A DNA stretch of 64,000 nt, from positions 1,869,501-1,933,500 of the forward strand of contig NZ_JAVQLW010000001.1 in assembly GCF_031822435.1 (NCBI RefSeq), written 5' to 3'. The stretch is from Paracoccus sp. MBLB3053 (GTDB lineage: Bacteria > Pseudomonadota > Alphaproteobacteria > Rhodobacterales > Rhodobacteraceae). The position numbers were made by a program, and so were the translations under genes. The notes below the pieces were generated by a model. It saw only the letters and a program-made list of their open reading frames with translations, made no database searches and was not told where the DNA came from. This document shows positions 55,429 through 64,000 of the stretch, piece by piece (the first letter of the stretch is position 1; the number at the start of each line of letters is the position of its first letter).

Positions 55429-56298
55429 ATGACGCAGATCATCAATTCGCTGGCCGAAGTTTCGGCCGATTACGACGTGCTGTTCTGCGATCTGTGGGGC
55501 TGCCTTCACAACGGTGTGGCGGCTTATCCGGCCGCCGTCGCCGCATTGCAGGCGTTTCGCGCCCAGGGTGGCAAGGTCGTCCTGCTGACCAATGCGCCGC
55601 GCCCGTGGAAATATGTCGAGGCCCAGCTGGACCGCATGGAGGTCCCCAAGGATGCCTGGGACGTCATCGTCAGTTCGGGCGATGCAGCGCAGGACGCCAT
55701 GTTTGCCGGCGCCGTCGGTCGCAAGGTCTGGGCGATCGCCATGCCCAAGGACGAAGGCTTCTTTGCCGATGTGCCGCCGGAATGGCACGATGCGCCCGCG
55801 ATCGAGCGCGTGCCGCTGGACGAGGCCGAGGGCATCGTCTGCACCGGCCTTTTCGATGATGCGACCGAAACGCCCGAGGATTACCGCTCGCGCCTCATGC
55901 TGGCCAAGGAACGCGGCATGAAGCTGCTTTGCGCCAATCCAGACGTGATCGTCGATCTGGGCGAGACGCGGCTTTACTGCGCGGGCGCCCTGGCCGAGTT
56001 CTACGAGGATCTGGGCGGCACCTCACTTTACTTCGGCAAACCCCACCCGCCGATCTATGATCTGGCGCGTCGCAAGCTGGGCCTGGGTGACGATGCCCGC
56101 ATCCTTGCCGTCGGCGACGGGATCGCGACCGACATTCCCGGCGCCGCAGGAGAGGGGATCGACGCCCTTTTCGTTTCGGGCGGTCTCGCTTTCGACCAGT
56201 TCGGCGCGGATGTCGAGAGCCCCGATCAGGCGAAGCTGAACGAATGGCTGGCGATGCGCAATGAAAACCCGCGCTACAGCATCGGTCGGCTGCGTTGA
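55429..56298 (+). CDS. TIGR01459-type HAD hydrolase
   Basis: A 289-residue class IIA HAD phosphatase-like protein. The motif I region is YDVLFCDLWGCLHNGV, where the usual second Asp of DxD is replaced by the DxWG form typical of this subfamily. Motif II is LLTNAPRPW and motif III/IV is ILAVGDGIATDIPGAAGEGID. The substrate is unknown. It follows ppaC closely; a shared phosphate-related role is possible. Confidence 0.88.
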   Translation: MTQIINSLAEVSADYDVLFCDLWGCLHNGVAAYPAAVAALQAFRAQGGKVVLLTNAPRPWKYVEAQLDRMEVPKDAWDVIVSSGDAAQDAMFAGAVGRKVWAIAMPKDEGFFADVPPEWHDAPAIERVPLDEAEGIVCTGLFDDATETPEDYRSRLMLAKERGMKLLCANPDVIVDLGETRLYCAGALAEFYEDLGGTSLYFGKPHPPIYDLARRKLGLGDDARILAVGDGIATDIPGAAGEGIDALFVSGGLAFDQFGADVESPDQAKLNEWLAMRNENPRYSIGRLR

Positions 56299-56465
56299 TT
56301 ACGGGCCGGCAGATCTGAAAGATCGCCGCTTCTTCTTCGCGTCATGCTTGCAACCCGCTGCGGCCTCGGCGATACGGTCGTTCTGAAGGGTGAAGCGGGC
56401 ATTCGGCCGCGAAGCCGAAAGTTCGAGAACTGAGCGGGCCGCAGATCGGCCCATCGGGGGCCCGT

Positions 56466-57395
56466 TTGCGCATCCATCACGATTGGAAAGGTCTGTCGCC
56501 CGAGGCACGCGGAGCGACAGTGGCCATGGGGAATTTCGATGGTGTGCATCTGGGGCACCGCTCGGTCATCGATGCCGCGCGCGCTGCGGCCGATGCACCC
56601 TTGGGCGTCATCACCTTCGAGCCCCATCCCCGCGAATTCTTTCAACCCGATGCTCCGGCGTTCCGGCTGATGAATGCCGAATCGCGCGCGAACCGGCTTG
56701 GACGCCTGGGCGTCGATCATCTTTACGAACTGCCCTTCGACGCGGTTCTCGCAGGTCTGGCGCCCGAAGATTTCGCGCGCGAGGTGCTGGTCGACGGGCT
56801 GGGAATCCGCCATGTCACGGTTGGGGCCGATTTCTGCTTCGGCCGCAAGCGGTCGGGGAACGCCCAGACGCTGACGCAACTTGGCCGAGAGCTTGGCTTT
56901 GGTGTGACGGTCGCGCCGCTGATCGGTGACGGGCGAAACGAATACAGCTCGACCGCCATCCGCGAGGCCCTGGCCGATGGACGCACCCGCGACGCCGAGC
57001 GCATGCTGGGGCATTGGCATCGACTTGATGGCGAGGTCGTGCATGGCGACAAGCGCGGGAGGGATCTGGGTTATCCGACGGCGAACATGGCGGTGGGCGG
57101 CCTGCATCTGCCACGCTTTGGCATCTATGCCGTGCTGATCGACGTCCTGACCGGCCCCGAACGCGGTGGCTATACCGGCGTTGCCAATCTTGGCGTCAGG
57201 CCGATGTTCGGCGAAAATCGTCCCAACTTCGAAACGCATGTCTTCGATTTCAAAGCGGATCTTTACGGAGAGCACGTTTCCGTGGCGCTGGTCGAATTCC
57301 TGCGCCCCGAGATGAAATTCGACAGCATCGATGCGCTCATCGCCCAGATGGATCAGGATAGCGCCAAGGCGCGCGCGATCCTGGAGGCACGCTGA
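56466..57395 (+). CDS. ribF: Bifunctional riboflavin kinase/FAD synthetase
   Basis: Makes FMN and FAD, 309 residues. The N-terminal nucleotidyltransferase domain has GNFDGVHLGHRSVI, the C-terminal flavokinase domain has GDKRGRDLGYPTANM and GVANLGVRPMFG. The frame starts with TTG at 56466; a later GTG at the VAMGNFDG position would cut the usual N-terminal strand, so TTG is preferred. It overlaps the next gene by one base. The 167 bp upstream of it hold no gene, and I see no FMN riboswitch. Confidence 0.93.
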   Translation: MRIHHDWKGLSPEARGATVAMGNFDGVHLGHRSVIDAARAAADAPLGVITFEPHPREFFQPDAPAFRLMNAESRANRLGRLGVDHLYELPFDAVLAGLAPEDFAREVLVDGLGIRHVTVGADFCFGRKRSGNAQTLTQLGRELGFGVTVAPLIGDGRNEYSSTAIREALADGRTRDAERMLGHWHRLDGEVVHGDKRGRDLGYPTANMAVGGLHLPRFGIYAVLIDVLTGPERGGYTGVANLGVRPMFGENRPNFETHVFDFKADLYGEHVSVALVEFLRPEMKFDSIDALIAQMDQDSAKARAILEAR

Positions 57396-57835
57396 TGCGC
57401 GATCGATTCTGGGAACTTCCCCTGAAAAGCCTTCAGCCCGATGAGTGGGAGGCGCTTTGCGACGGTTGCGGCAAGTGCTGCCTGAACAAGATCGAGTATG
57501 AGGATACCGGTGAATTGGCCTTCACCCGTGTGTCCTGCAAGCTGCTGGATGGTCAGACCTGCCAATGTTCGAACTATGCAAAGCGGCACGATTATGTGCC
57601 CGATTGCATCGTACTGACGCCGAAGAAGCTTAAGGAAATCGCCTGGTGGCTGCCCGCGACCTGTGCCTATCGGCTCAGGACCGAGGGCAAGCCGCTTTAC
57701 CCCTGGCATCACCTCATTTCAGGGTCGCGCGAATCCGTCCATGAGGCGGGGATCAGCATCCGGGGCCGCACGGTCAGCGAATTGACCGTGACCGAGGACG
57801 ATTGGGACGATTACATCATCGAGGATCTGGCATGA
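57395..57835 (+). CDS. YcgN/UPF0260 family Cys-cluster protein
   Basis: A 146-residue protein. The Cys pattern CDGCGKCCLNKIEYEDTGELAFTRVSCKLLDGQTCQCSNY matches the CxxCGxCC zinc/iron cluster family (UPF0260, formerly DUF1289-like neighbours). Probably a metal-binding protein of unknown role. It begins on the ribF stop and its own stop overlaps the threonine aldolase start by 4 bp. Confidence 0.85.
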   Translation: MRDRFWELPLKSLQPDEWEALCDGCGKCCLNKIEYEDTGELAFTRVSCKLLDGQTCQCSNYAKRHDYVPDCIVLTPKKLKEIAWWLPATCAYRLRTEGKPLYPWHHLISGSRESVHEAGISIRGRTVSELTVTEDDWDDYIIEDLA

Positions 57836-58875
57836 ATTTTGCATCTGACAATGTGCATGGCGTTCACCCGAAGGTCCTGCAGGCATTGTCTGACTGCAAC
57901 GAGGGTGCGATGGGGTCATATGGCGCCGATCCTGTCACCGTACGGGCCGAAGCGGCCTATCGCGAGTTGCTGGATGCCCCAGACGCGGTCGTGCGCTTCG
58001 TCGCGACCGGAACCGCGGCCAATGCTTTGGTCTGTGCCCAGCTTTCGCCCAGTTTCGGTCGGATCTATTGCCACGAGTCCGCCCATATCCATCGCGATGA
58101 ATGCTCGGCCCCTGAATTCTACAGCCATGGCGCGAAGCTTGTGCCGCTGAGCGGAGCGCAGGGCAAGTTCGGCCCCGCCGCGCTTGCCGAGGCGATCCGG
58201 TTCGGCAAGGCGGGAAGCCTGAACGACGGCCGCAATGCCATGGTCTCGATCACGAACGCGACGGAATGGGGTACCTGCTATGGCCCTTCCGAAGTGGCGG
58301 CACTCGCGACGGTCGCGCATGAAGCCGGGCTGCCCCTGCACATGGACGGCGCCCGCTTTGCCAATGCCGTGGCGGGGCTGGGCAGCGATCCGGCCGCGCT
58401 GACCTGGCAGGCAGGTGTCGACGTGCTGTGCTTTGGCGGAACGAAGAACGGGGCGCTTGCCGCCGAGGCGGTGATCTTCTTCGACCCGGCCCGTGCCGAC
58501 GGCTTCGACTATCGCCGCAAGCAGGCGGGACAGGTCTATTCCAAGCAGCGCTACCTTGCGGCGCAGATGCTCGCGCTTGTCGAGGACGGGTTGTGGCTTG
58601 ATCTTGCGCGTCATGCGAATGCAGCCGCCACGCGACTGGGACAGGGGATCGAGCAGGCCGGGGGCAGCCTGGTGGTGCCGGTCGAGGCGAACGAGGTATT
58701 TGCCCGCCTGCCATCCGACGCGCATGAACGCGCCCGTGCGCATGGCGCTGTCTATCATCTTTGGCAGGATGAACTTCCGGCTCCGGGCGAGCCGGTCACG
58801 GTTCGTCTTGTCACGAGCTGGGCCACCCGCGAAGATGAGGTAACCGATCTGCTGGACCTGCTGCGCGGCGCCTAA
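57832..58875 (+). CDS. ltaE: Low-specificity L-threonine aldolase
   Basis: PLP enzyme that splits threonine or allo-threonine to glycine and acetaldehyde, 347 residues. The opening MNFASDNVHGVHPKVLQAL is typical, HMDGARFANAVAGLG provides the PLP Asp/Arg contacts, and the Schiff-base lysine is in CFGGTKNGALAAEAVIFF. The start overlaps the YcgN stop as ATGA. It is convergent with the CinA-family gene, overlapping by 4 bp. Confidence 0.93.
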   Translation: MNFASDNVHGVHPKVLQALSDCNEGAMGSYGADPVTVRAEAAYRELLDAPDAVVRFVATGTAANALVCAQLSPSFGRIYCHESAHIHRDECSAPEFYSHGAKLVPLSGAQGKFGPAALAEAIRFGKAGSLNDGRNAMVSITNATEWGTCYGPSEVAALATVAHEAGLPLHMDGARFANAVAGLGSDPAALTWQAGVDVLCFGGTKNGALAAEAVIFFDPARADGFDYRRKQAGQVYSKQRYLAAQMLALVEDGLWLDLARHANAAATRLGQGIEQAGGSLVVPVEANEVFARLPSDAHERARAHGAVYHLWQDELPAPGEPVTVRLVTSWATREDEVTDLLDLLRGA

Positions 58876-59342
58876 TCTGCGCTCAGCGCGGATGCCAACA
58901 GAACAAGCGCGCGCTCGACCGTCGCGGCGCGCACCTTGTCACGGCCGAGCGCGCCGAATTCGAAGGTCTCGGTCCTGACGCCCCAGCCATCCGCAATGCC
59001 GAAGCAAACCCGACCTTCGGGTTTGTGCTCCGATCCGCCGGGGCCCGCGATCCCGGTGACGGCGACGACGATGCCCGCTTGCGAGCGGCTCAGTGCGCCT
59101 TGGGCCATCTCGGCCGCGACCTCTTCGCTGACCGCGCCATGGGCATCAAGCGTGCTGGGCTGCACGCCCAGCATCTCGATCTTCGCGGCGTTCGAATAGG
59201 TGATATAGCCTCGATCCACGATCTCGGACGACCCGGGGATGTCGGTCAACCTACCCACGATAAGCCCGCCCGTGCAGCTTTCGGCGGTCGCGATCATTAC
59301 CCCGCGCCCGCGGGCCAAGTCGAGCACTTCGGCAGGGGTCAC
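58872..59342 (-). CDS. pncC: CinA-family nicotinamide-nucleotide amidohydrolase
   Basis: A stand-alone CinA C-terminal domain (PncC) that deamidates NMN to NaMN, 156 residues. The signature ATAESCTGGLIVGRLTDIPGSS carries the catalytic serine; GITGIAGPGGSEHKPEG-type text is seen as VTGIAGPGGSEHKPEG. It overlaps pgpA by 4 bp and is the last gene of ispDF-pgpA-pncC. Confidence 0.93.
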   Translation of the reverse strand: MTPAEVLDLARGRGVMIATAESCTGGLIVGRLTDIPGSSEIVDRGYITYSNAAKIEMLGVQPSTLDAHGAVSEEVAAEMAQGALSRSQAGIVVAVTGIAGPGGSEHKPEGRVCFGIADGWGVRTETFEFGALGRDKVRAATVERALVLLASALSAD

Positions 59343-59836
59343 AGCATGGGCTCCAAGACGGTATGATAAAGCCCGGCAAGGATCACCGAAACTACGCCTG
59401 CGAACAAGCCCGCCCAGAGATCGTCCAGCATCACGCCGCGTGCGTCGCCACGCCGATCGGCCCGACCCACGAGCCAGGGTTTCCAGATGTCAAAAAGCCG
59501 GAACAGCAGGAAAGGCACGACATAGGCCGGCCAGGCATCGAGGATCGAGATGCCGTGCCGCCAGAGCGGGATCATGGTGAAGCACATCGCAAGCCATTGT
59601 CCCGCCACCTCGTCGATGACGATTTCGGAAGGGTCCTTGTTTTCGCTGTTCGCCACGACACGAGGCACCGCCCAGAAGCCGAGGATTGTGGCCAGCACGA
59701 AGCCCAGCGGCACCAGAAGCGCTGCCCCCATTTCGTAAAACAGCACGGCAAGGGCGACCGCTGCCGCCGAGCCCCAGGTGCCCGGCGCTGGCCGCAGAAG
59801 CCCGACCCCGAAAAAGGTTGCGATCTGACGTTCCAT
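59339..59836 (-). CDS. pgpA: Phosphatidylglycerophosphatase A
   Basis: Inner-membrane enzyme converting phosphatidylglycerol phosphate to phosphatidylglycerol, 165 residues with three to four membrane segments. The opening ATFFGVGLLRPAPGTWGSAAA and the conserved IVIDEVAGQWLA block with the catalytic acidic residues are present, as is FRLFDIWKPW. The ATG at 59836 lies 2 bp after ispDF; the long upstream frame is a shadow of ispDF. Confidence 0.94.
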   Translation of the reverse strand: MERQIATFFGVGLLRPAPGTWGSAAAVALAVLFYEMGAALLVPLGFVLATILGFWAVPRVVANSENKDPSEIVIDEVAGQWLAMCFTMIPLWRHGISILDAWPAYVVPFLLFRLFDIWKPWLVGRADRRGDARGVMLDDLWAGLFAGVVSVILAGLYHTVLEPML

Positions 59837-59838
59837 GC

Positions 59839-60981
59839 TCAGCTCCCGATCAGGGTGGCGGTTGCGATCGCGGCAATGCCTTCCTCGCGCCCGGTAAAGC
59901 CAAGCCGCTCTGAGGTGGTTGCCTTGACGCTGATCCGGTCGGGATCGACGCCCATGATCTCGGACAGGCGTAACTGCATGGCACCCGCATGGGGCCCGAC
60001 CTTGGGCCTTTCGCAGATCAGCGTGACATCGGCATTTGAAAGCGTGAACCCCATCGAGCGCGCAAGTTCGATTGCGTGGCGCAGGAAGATATGGCTTTCC
60101 GCGCCTTTCCATTGCGGGTCCGAGGGCGGGAAGTGCCGCCCGATATCGCCCTGCGCCAATGCGCCATAGATCGCGTCGGTCAGCGCATGCATGCCGACAT
60201 CTGCGTCGGAATGCCCCAGCAACGCCTTGTCATGCGCGATCTTCACACCGCAAAGCCAGACATGATCGCCTTGCGTAAAGGCATGCACGTCAAATCCGTT
60301 TCCAAGGCGAATGTCCATCGCGGCCCCCATGATGCCTTCGGCGCGCGCGAAATCCTGCGGCCAGGTCAGTTTCAGATTGTTCTCGTCGCCGGCGGTCACG
60401 GTCACGGAAAGGCCCGCGCGCAGGGCCAGTTCGACGTCATCCGCCCCTCCCTCGGGGAAGGCGCGATGGGCGGCCAGAATGGCGTCCAGCCGGAAACCTT
60501 GCGGTGTCTGCGCACGGAAAAGCCCGTCGCGACTTGCCGTTCCGGTTACACGCCCTTCGGTCGCACGCCATAGCGCATCGGTGACAGGAAGGGCGGGGGC
60601 TGCAGCTTCGGCGCCCGCTTCCAGCGCTTCGACCACGCCCCGGATGACCTCATGCGGGACGAGGGGGCGCGCGCCGTCATGGATCAGGACATGGGTCACG
60701 CCGGACCCTTCAAGCGTTTCGAGTGCAGCGCGGATGCTGGCGCTTCGGGTCTCGCCCCCCGTGACCAGAACGACCGGTCCGGCAAGATCGTCGATGCCGC
60801 GCTCCATGTCCTCGGGCGCGATGGTGACGATGATGCGGGGAAAATCGGCGAAGGCGCTGACGCTGCGCGAGATCACGCTGCGCCCGTCCAGGCTGCGCCA
60901 TTGTTTCGGGACATCGCCGCCCGCGCGGGTGCCGCGTCCCGCCGCGGTGATGATCGCCGCATATGTTTCTGGTATCTTCAT
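59839..60981 (-). CDS. ispDF: Bifunctional IspD/IspF enzyme
   Basis: Fused MEP-pathway enzyme, 380 residues: N-terminal IspD makes CDP-ME ([21 protein letters not shown] is the CTP loop; LIHDGARPL the second motif), C-terminal IspF makes MEcPP ([11 protein letters not shown]; the metal ligands in [25 protein letters not shown]). Such fusions are common in alphaproteobacteria. The ATG at 60981 gives the native IspD N-terminus. First gene of ispDF-pgpA-pncC. Confidence 0.97.
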   Translation of the reverse strand: MKIPETYAAIITAAGRGTRAGGDVPKQWRSLDGRSVISRSVSAFADFPRIIVTIAPEDMERGIDDLAGPVVLVTGGETRSASIRAALETLEGSGVTHVLIHDGARPLVPHEVIRGVVEALEAGAEAAAPALPVTDALWRATEGRVTGTASRDGLFRAQTPQGFRLDAILAAHRAFPEGGADDVELALRAGLSVTVTAGDENNLKLTWPQDFARAEGIMGAAMDIRLGNGFDVHAFTQGDHVWLCGVKIAHDKALLGHSDADVGMHALTDAIYGALAQGDIGRHFPPSDPQWKGAESHIFLRHAIELARSMGFTLSNADVTLICERPKVGPHAGAMQLRLSEIMGVDPDRISVKATTSERLGFTGREEGIAAIATATLIGS

Positions 60982-61166
60982 GGCGGCATGATTAGGCGAG
61001 CCCGCCCGTCTAGGCAATCGGCACGAGCTGCGACCTTTGGCCCGCGTGGACCGAGCAGATTCCGCCGCGTGGCATGTGGCTCATTTCAAGGGTTCTGCGT
61101 ATAAGGTTCGGGACCGCCCGTCCGGGCCGACACATTCAACAGATATTCCGCTTCGGAGCCATTGCC

Positions 61167-61892
61167 ATGACCGATCCTGCAACCATCGACCTTTCGAAAG
61201 ACGCCGCGGCCCGTGCTGCAGTCGCGCTTGTCGAGAATGGCATGAAACTTGGCCTGGGGACCGGGTCGACGGCGAAGATCTTCGTGGATCGCCTGGCCGA
61301 GCGCGTGCATGACGAAGGAATGGACCTGCGCTGCGCCTCGACATCGAAGGCGACGGCGGACCAGGCGCGCAAGCTGGGACTGGTCGTCGAGGAACTCGAC
61401 GATCTGGGCTGGCTGGATCTTACCATTGACGGCGCCGACGAGGTCGATCCGGACCTGAACCTGATCAAGGGCGGCGGCGCTGCCCATCTGCGCGAAAAGA
61501 TCGTCGCGACGGCGTCCGATCGTATGGTCGTCGTTGCCGATCAGGGCAAGGTCGTGGAGTGCCTGGGCAAGTTCAAGCTTCCCGTCGAGGTCATTCCCTT
61601 TGGCTGGAAATCGACCCGCACCCATATCGAGCGCGCCCTTGCCGAGCTGGAGATGGAAGGGCGTCCGATCATCTTGCGCGAGCGTGATGGCAATCCCGTC
61701 CTGACTGACGAAAGCAACCTGATCCTCGATCTTGCGCTGGAAGAGATCCGCGACCCGCATGGACTGGCCCGGCAGTTGTCTTCGATCGCCGGAGTGGTTG
61801 AACATGGGCTTTTCCTGAATATCTGCAGCCTTGCGATCATCGGCCGTCCCGACGGCTCGGTCGTCGAATTGCTGCGAGAGGATCTGGAATGA
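61167..61892 (+). CDS. rpiA: Ribose-5-phosphate isomerase A
   Basis: Interconverts ribose 5-phosphate and ribulose 5-phosphate, 241 residues. Features: LGLGTGSTAKIFVDRL phosphate loop, LTIDGADEVDPDLNLIKGGGAAHLREKIVA with the catalytic Asp/Glu/Lys, and VEVIPFGWKSTRTHIE. The start ATG at 61167 follows GGAGCC. It overlaps gor by 4 bp; both are part of NADPH and redox metabolism broadly. Confidence 0.95.
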   Translation: MTDPATIDLSKDAAARAAVALVENGMKLGLGTGSTAKIFVDRLAERVHDEGMDLRCASTSKATADQARKLGLVVEELDDLGWLDLTIDGADEVDPDLNLIKGGGAAHLREKIVATASDRMVVVADQGKVVECLGKFKLPVEVIPFGWKSTRTHIERALAELEMEGRPIILRERDGNPVLTDESNLILDLALEEIRDPHGLARQLSSIAGVVEHGLFLNICSLAIIGRPDGSVVELLREDLE

Positions 61893-63289
61893 GCTTCGAC
61901 TACGACCTGTTCGTGATCGGCGGCGGCTCGGGAGGCGTGCGCGCCGCCCGCATTGCGGCCAGCGAATACGGCGCCCGCGTGGGCCTTGCCGAAGAAAGCC
62001 GCATGGGGGGCACCTGCGTGATCCGCGGCTGCGTGCCCAAGAAACTGATGATCTTTGCCTCGCAGGCCGAAGGAATCGTCGAGGAAACCCGTGGCTATGG
62101 TTGGACGACGGCCGATGCGGGCGCATTCGACTGGACGATGTTTCGCAACAAGCTGGATGCCGAACTGACACGGCTTGAGGGCGCCTATACCGGCGGCCTT
62201 GTCGCGGCGGATGTCGAAATCCACAAGCAGCGCGCCCGGCTGGTCGACGCCCATACGGTCGAACTGGCCGATGGCCAGCGCCTGAGCGCCAAGCACATCC
62301 TGATCGCGGTCGGAGGCCGGCCACAGCGCCCGGGGATCGAAGGCGAGGAGCTCGGCCTGATTTCGGATGATCTTTTCCTGATGGAAAAGCTGCCCGGTCG
62401 TGTTCTGGTGATCGGGGGCGGTTTCATCGCCTGCGAGTTCGCGACCATCCTGCAGGGCCTGGGCGCCGAAACCGTTCTCAGCTATCGCGGCAACGCGGTG
62501 CTGCGCGGCTTTGACGAGGAAATGCGCCGCCACGCGACCGAGCAGTTGCGGGTCGTGGGCGTCGAGTTGAAGCTGGGCACCGTTCCAGCCAAGCTTGAAA
62601 AGGACGGCGAAAGGACCCGTGTCATCTGGTCCGACGGCGCGCAGGAAAGCTACGATGCGGTGATGTTCGCGACCGGCCGGACCCCGAATACCGAGGGGCT
62701 AGGGCTTACCGAACTGGGCGTCAAGCTGGGCGCGCGGGGCGAGGTCGTCGTGGATGAATGGTCGCAGACCTCGGTTCCTTCGATCTTTGCCGTGGGCGAT
62801 GTGACCGATCGGGTCAACCTTACGCCCGTCGCCATCCGTGAAGGTCACAGCTTTGCCGACACGATCTTTGGCGCGAAGCCACGCAAGGTCGATCACGGCC
62901 TGGTCGCCTCGGCGGTCTATGTGCGACCCCATGAGGTCGCGACCATCGGCCTGACCGAGGAAGAGGCCGCCGCCAAGGGACCGCATGAAGTCTATGTCGC
63001 GAGCTTCCGGCCGATGCGTTCGCTCTTTGCGGGATCGGATGCCCGTGTCATCATGAAGCTTCTGGTGGATGCCGGGACGAAGAAGGTCACCGGTTGCCAC
63101 ATCTTCGGGCCGGAAGCCGGCGAGATGATCCAGTTGGTTGCGATCCCGATGGGTATGGGGGCGACCAAGGCCGATTTCGACGCGGCCATCGCGGTGCATC
63201 CGACGCTGGCCGAGGAGATTGTGACGATGCGCAGGCCCACGCGTCATATCGGTGGGGCCCATCCTGACAAAACCGTTGGTTCGGCTTGA
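61889..63289 (+). CDS. gor: Glutathione-disulfide reductase
   Basis: FAD enzyme that reduces GSSG with NADPH, 466 residues. FAD-binding GGGSGGVRAARIA, the redox-active cysteine pair in GGTCVIRGCVPKKLM (CVIRGC is the alphaproteobacterial form of CVNVGC), the NAD(P) fold VLVIGGGFIACEFATIL, and the C-terminal interface HPTLAEEIVTMRRPTR with the active-site His-Pro-Thr. The start overlaps rpiA as ATGA. Confidence 0.96.
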   Translation: MSFDYDLFVIGGGSGGVRAARIAASEYGARVGLAEESRMGGTCVIRGCVPKKLMIFASQAEGIVEETRGYGWTTADAGAFDWTMFRNKLDAELTRLEGAYTGGLVAADVEIHKQRARLVDAHTVELADGQRLSAKHILIAVGGRPQRPGIEGEELGLISDDLFLMEKLPGRVLVIGGGFIACEFATILQGLGAETVLSYRGNAVLRGFDEEMRRHATEQLRVVGVELKLGTVPAKLEKDGERTRVIWSDGAQESYDAVMFATGRTPNTEGLGLTELGVKLGARGEVVVDEWSQTSVPSIFAVGDVTDRVNLTPVAIREGHSFADTIFGAKPRKVDHGLVASAVYVRPHEVATIGLTEEEAAAKGPHEVYVASFRPMRSLFAGSDARVIMKLLVDAGTKKVTGCHIFGPEAGEMIQLVAIPMGMGATKADFDAAIAVHPTLAEEIVTMRRPTRHIGGAHPDKTVGSA

Positions 63290-63357
63290 TTTTTGGGCCT
63301 TCGGCCCCAGTTACAAGCTGAAATAGTCGCACGAATAGCATACGAGGCAAGAGAGGC

Positions 63358-64000
63358 ATGGCAGGACAAGGCCCTTGGGGCGGTGGAGGAGATGACGGCA
63401 AGGGTGGGAAGGAACCACCCCAAGGGGGCCAGCGCCCCTGGGGCAATGCCGGAGGCAACCAGGGCGGCAAGAAGGGGGAGGATCCACGAGGTCCGCGCCG
63501 CGGCGAACAGATTCCGGAAATCGAAGAGCTGATGCGCAAGGGACAAGACCGGCTGCGCGTCCTGATGGGCGGCAAGGGTGGCGGCCCGCGTGGCAGCGGC
63601 CCGCGCCGTTCGCAGGGTCCGCAGATGTCGCGCGGGTCCTGGGGCCTCGTTGCGCTTGGCGCGGTGGCGTTCTGGGCCTTCATGTCCTTCTATACCGTCA
63701 ACCCCGAAGAACGTTCGGTCGAGCTGTTGTTCGGTCGCCCCTTCGCGACGGCTGAAGAAGGTCTGAACTTTGCCCCCTGGCCTGTCGTGCGCGCCGAGGT
63801 GGTCTCGGTCTCCAGCGAACGCACCACCGAAATCGGCACGGGCCGCGCCGGTCCGATGGATAGCGGCCTGATGCTGACGCGCGACCAGAATATCGTGGAC
63901 ATGGCCTACCAGGTGGTCTGGAATATCTCGGACCCCGAGAAATACCTGTTCAACCTGGCCGATCCCGAGGACACGATCCGCGCCGTGGCGGAATCCGCCA
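63358..64000 (+). CDS. hflK: HflK protease-modulator subunit (partial)
   Basis: Only the first 214 codons are in the window; the gene runs off the right end. The N-terminal ~90 residues are Gly-rich and disordered (GPWGGGGDDGKGGK), then one membrane segment (GSWGLVALGAVAFWAFMSFYTV), then the start of a SPFH/PHB domain (EERSVELLFGRPFATAEEGLNFAPWP; TRDQNIVDMAYQVVWNISD). HflK and HflC form a membrane complex that controls FtsH. The order suggests hflC follows. Confidence 0.92.
   Translation, partial: MAGQGPWGGGGDDGKGGKEPPQGGQRPWGNAGGNQGGKKGEDPRGPRRGEQIPEIEELMRKGQDRLRVLMGGKGGGPRGSGPRRSQGPQMSRGSWGLVALGAVAFWAFMSFYTVNPEERSVELLFGRPFATAEEGLNFAPWPVVRAEVVSVSSERTTEIGTGRAGPMDSGLMLTRDQNIVDMAYQVVWNISDPEKYLFNLADPEDTIRAVAESA

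Noticed and set aside
56299..56465. FMN riboswitch before ribF
   Set aside because: I could not find the conserved RFN core; only short GC palindromes are present.

Overview
The window is typical of a high-GC alphaproteobacterium of the Rhodobacterales and most resembles Paracoccus. The evidence is the fused ispDF gene, a divergent hemE/hemC pair, an alphaproteobacterial-type glutathione reductase, a GlcDEF glycolate oxidase, a leucine/isovalerate catabolic operon and a CIRCE-controlled groESL. The genus is inferred from protein character and gene order, not from any rRNA gene; I see no rRNA, tRNA or CRISPR in the window.

Layout. 0.3-9.6 kb: housekeeping genes (ileS, queF, a truncated hemoglobin, a VOC protein, a TRIC channel-rnhA-GST overlapping set, two tandem DUF1330 proteins, ispH, apt, a flavin reductase). 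9.8-16.9 kb: a GNAT enzyme, an EcsC protein, a RecD-like helicase, a divergent Lrp regulator/LysE exporter pair, a DMT transporter, and hemE/hemC back to back. 17.1-25.2 kb: one long operon for leucine/isovaleryl-CoA degradation (ivd, mccB, mccA, HMG-CoA lyase, enoyl-CoA hydratase) with a DUF1311 protein, a macro-domain protein and a glutathione transferase embedded in it. 25.3-34.5 kb: an MFS transporter, a DUF599 protein, glcDEF, an Hsp20 chaperone, and the dnaX-ybaB-recR operon.

35.1-47.1 kb is the accessory region: an 11,957-bp integrated element. It splits a serine-hydrolase (beta-lactamase fold) gene and is bounded by a 12-bp direct repeat (GCTGGGTCAGCA at 35105 and 47062). Removing the element with one repeat copy rejoins an in-frame 324-codon gene. 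The element carries a P4-type integrase, an AlpA-like regulator, two small acidic proteins, a Zn-finger/Toprim primase, a DUF3987-type ATPase, an AbiTii-type abortive-infection protein, and a tightly overlapped leftward operon. That operon encodes a ribbon-helix-helix protein, an HK97-type prohead protease, a tape-measure-like protein and several unknown small proteins. There is no terminase, portal, major capsid, lysis or relaxase gene. The best reading is a phage satellite or satellite-like island with an unusual pair of structural genes plus a defence gene. Its non-coding DNA is highly organised: three 27-bp dyads of the form GGGTRT-N15-AYACCC between the integrase and alpA, a C/G-run inverted-repeat region beside the replication ATPase, and three 10-bp-phased GAGAC repeats next to attR.

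47.1-64 kb returns to the chromosomal backbone: the 3' half of the split hydrolase gene, an ABC-F ATPase, an unrecognised alpha/beta-hydrolase-like protein, groEL/groES with CIRCE, a TraB/GumN protein, a Mn-dependent pyrophosphatase, a HAD hydrolase, ribF, a Cys-cluster protein, threonine aldolase, a CinA-family amidase, pgpA, ispDF, rpiA, gor, and the start of hflK, which runs off the window.
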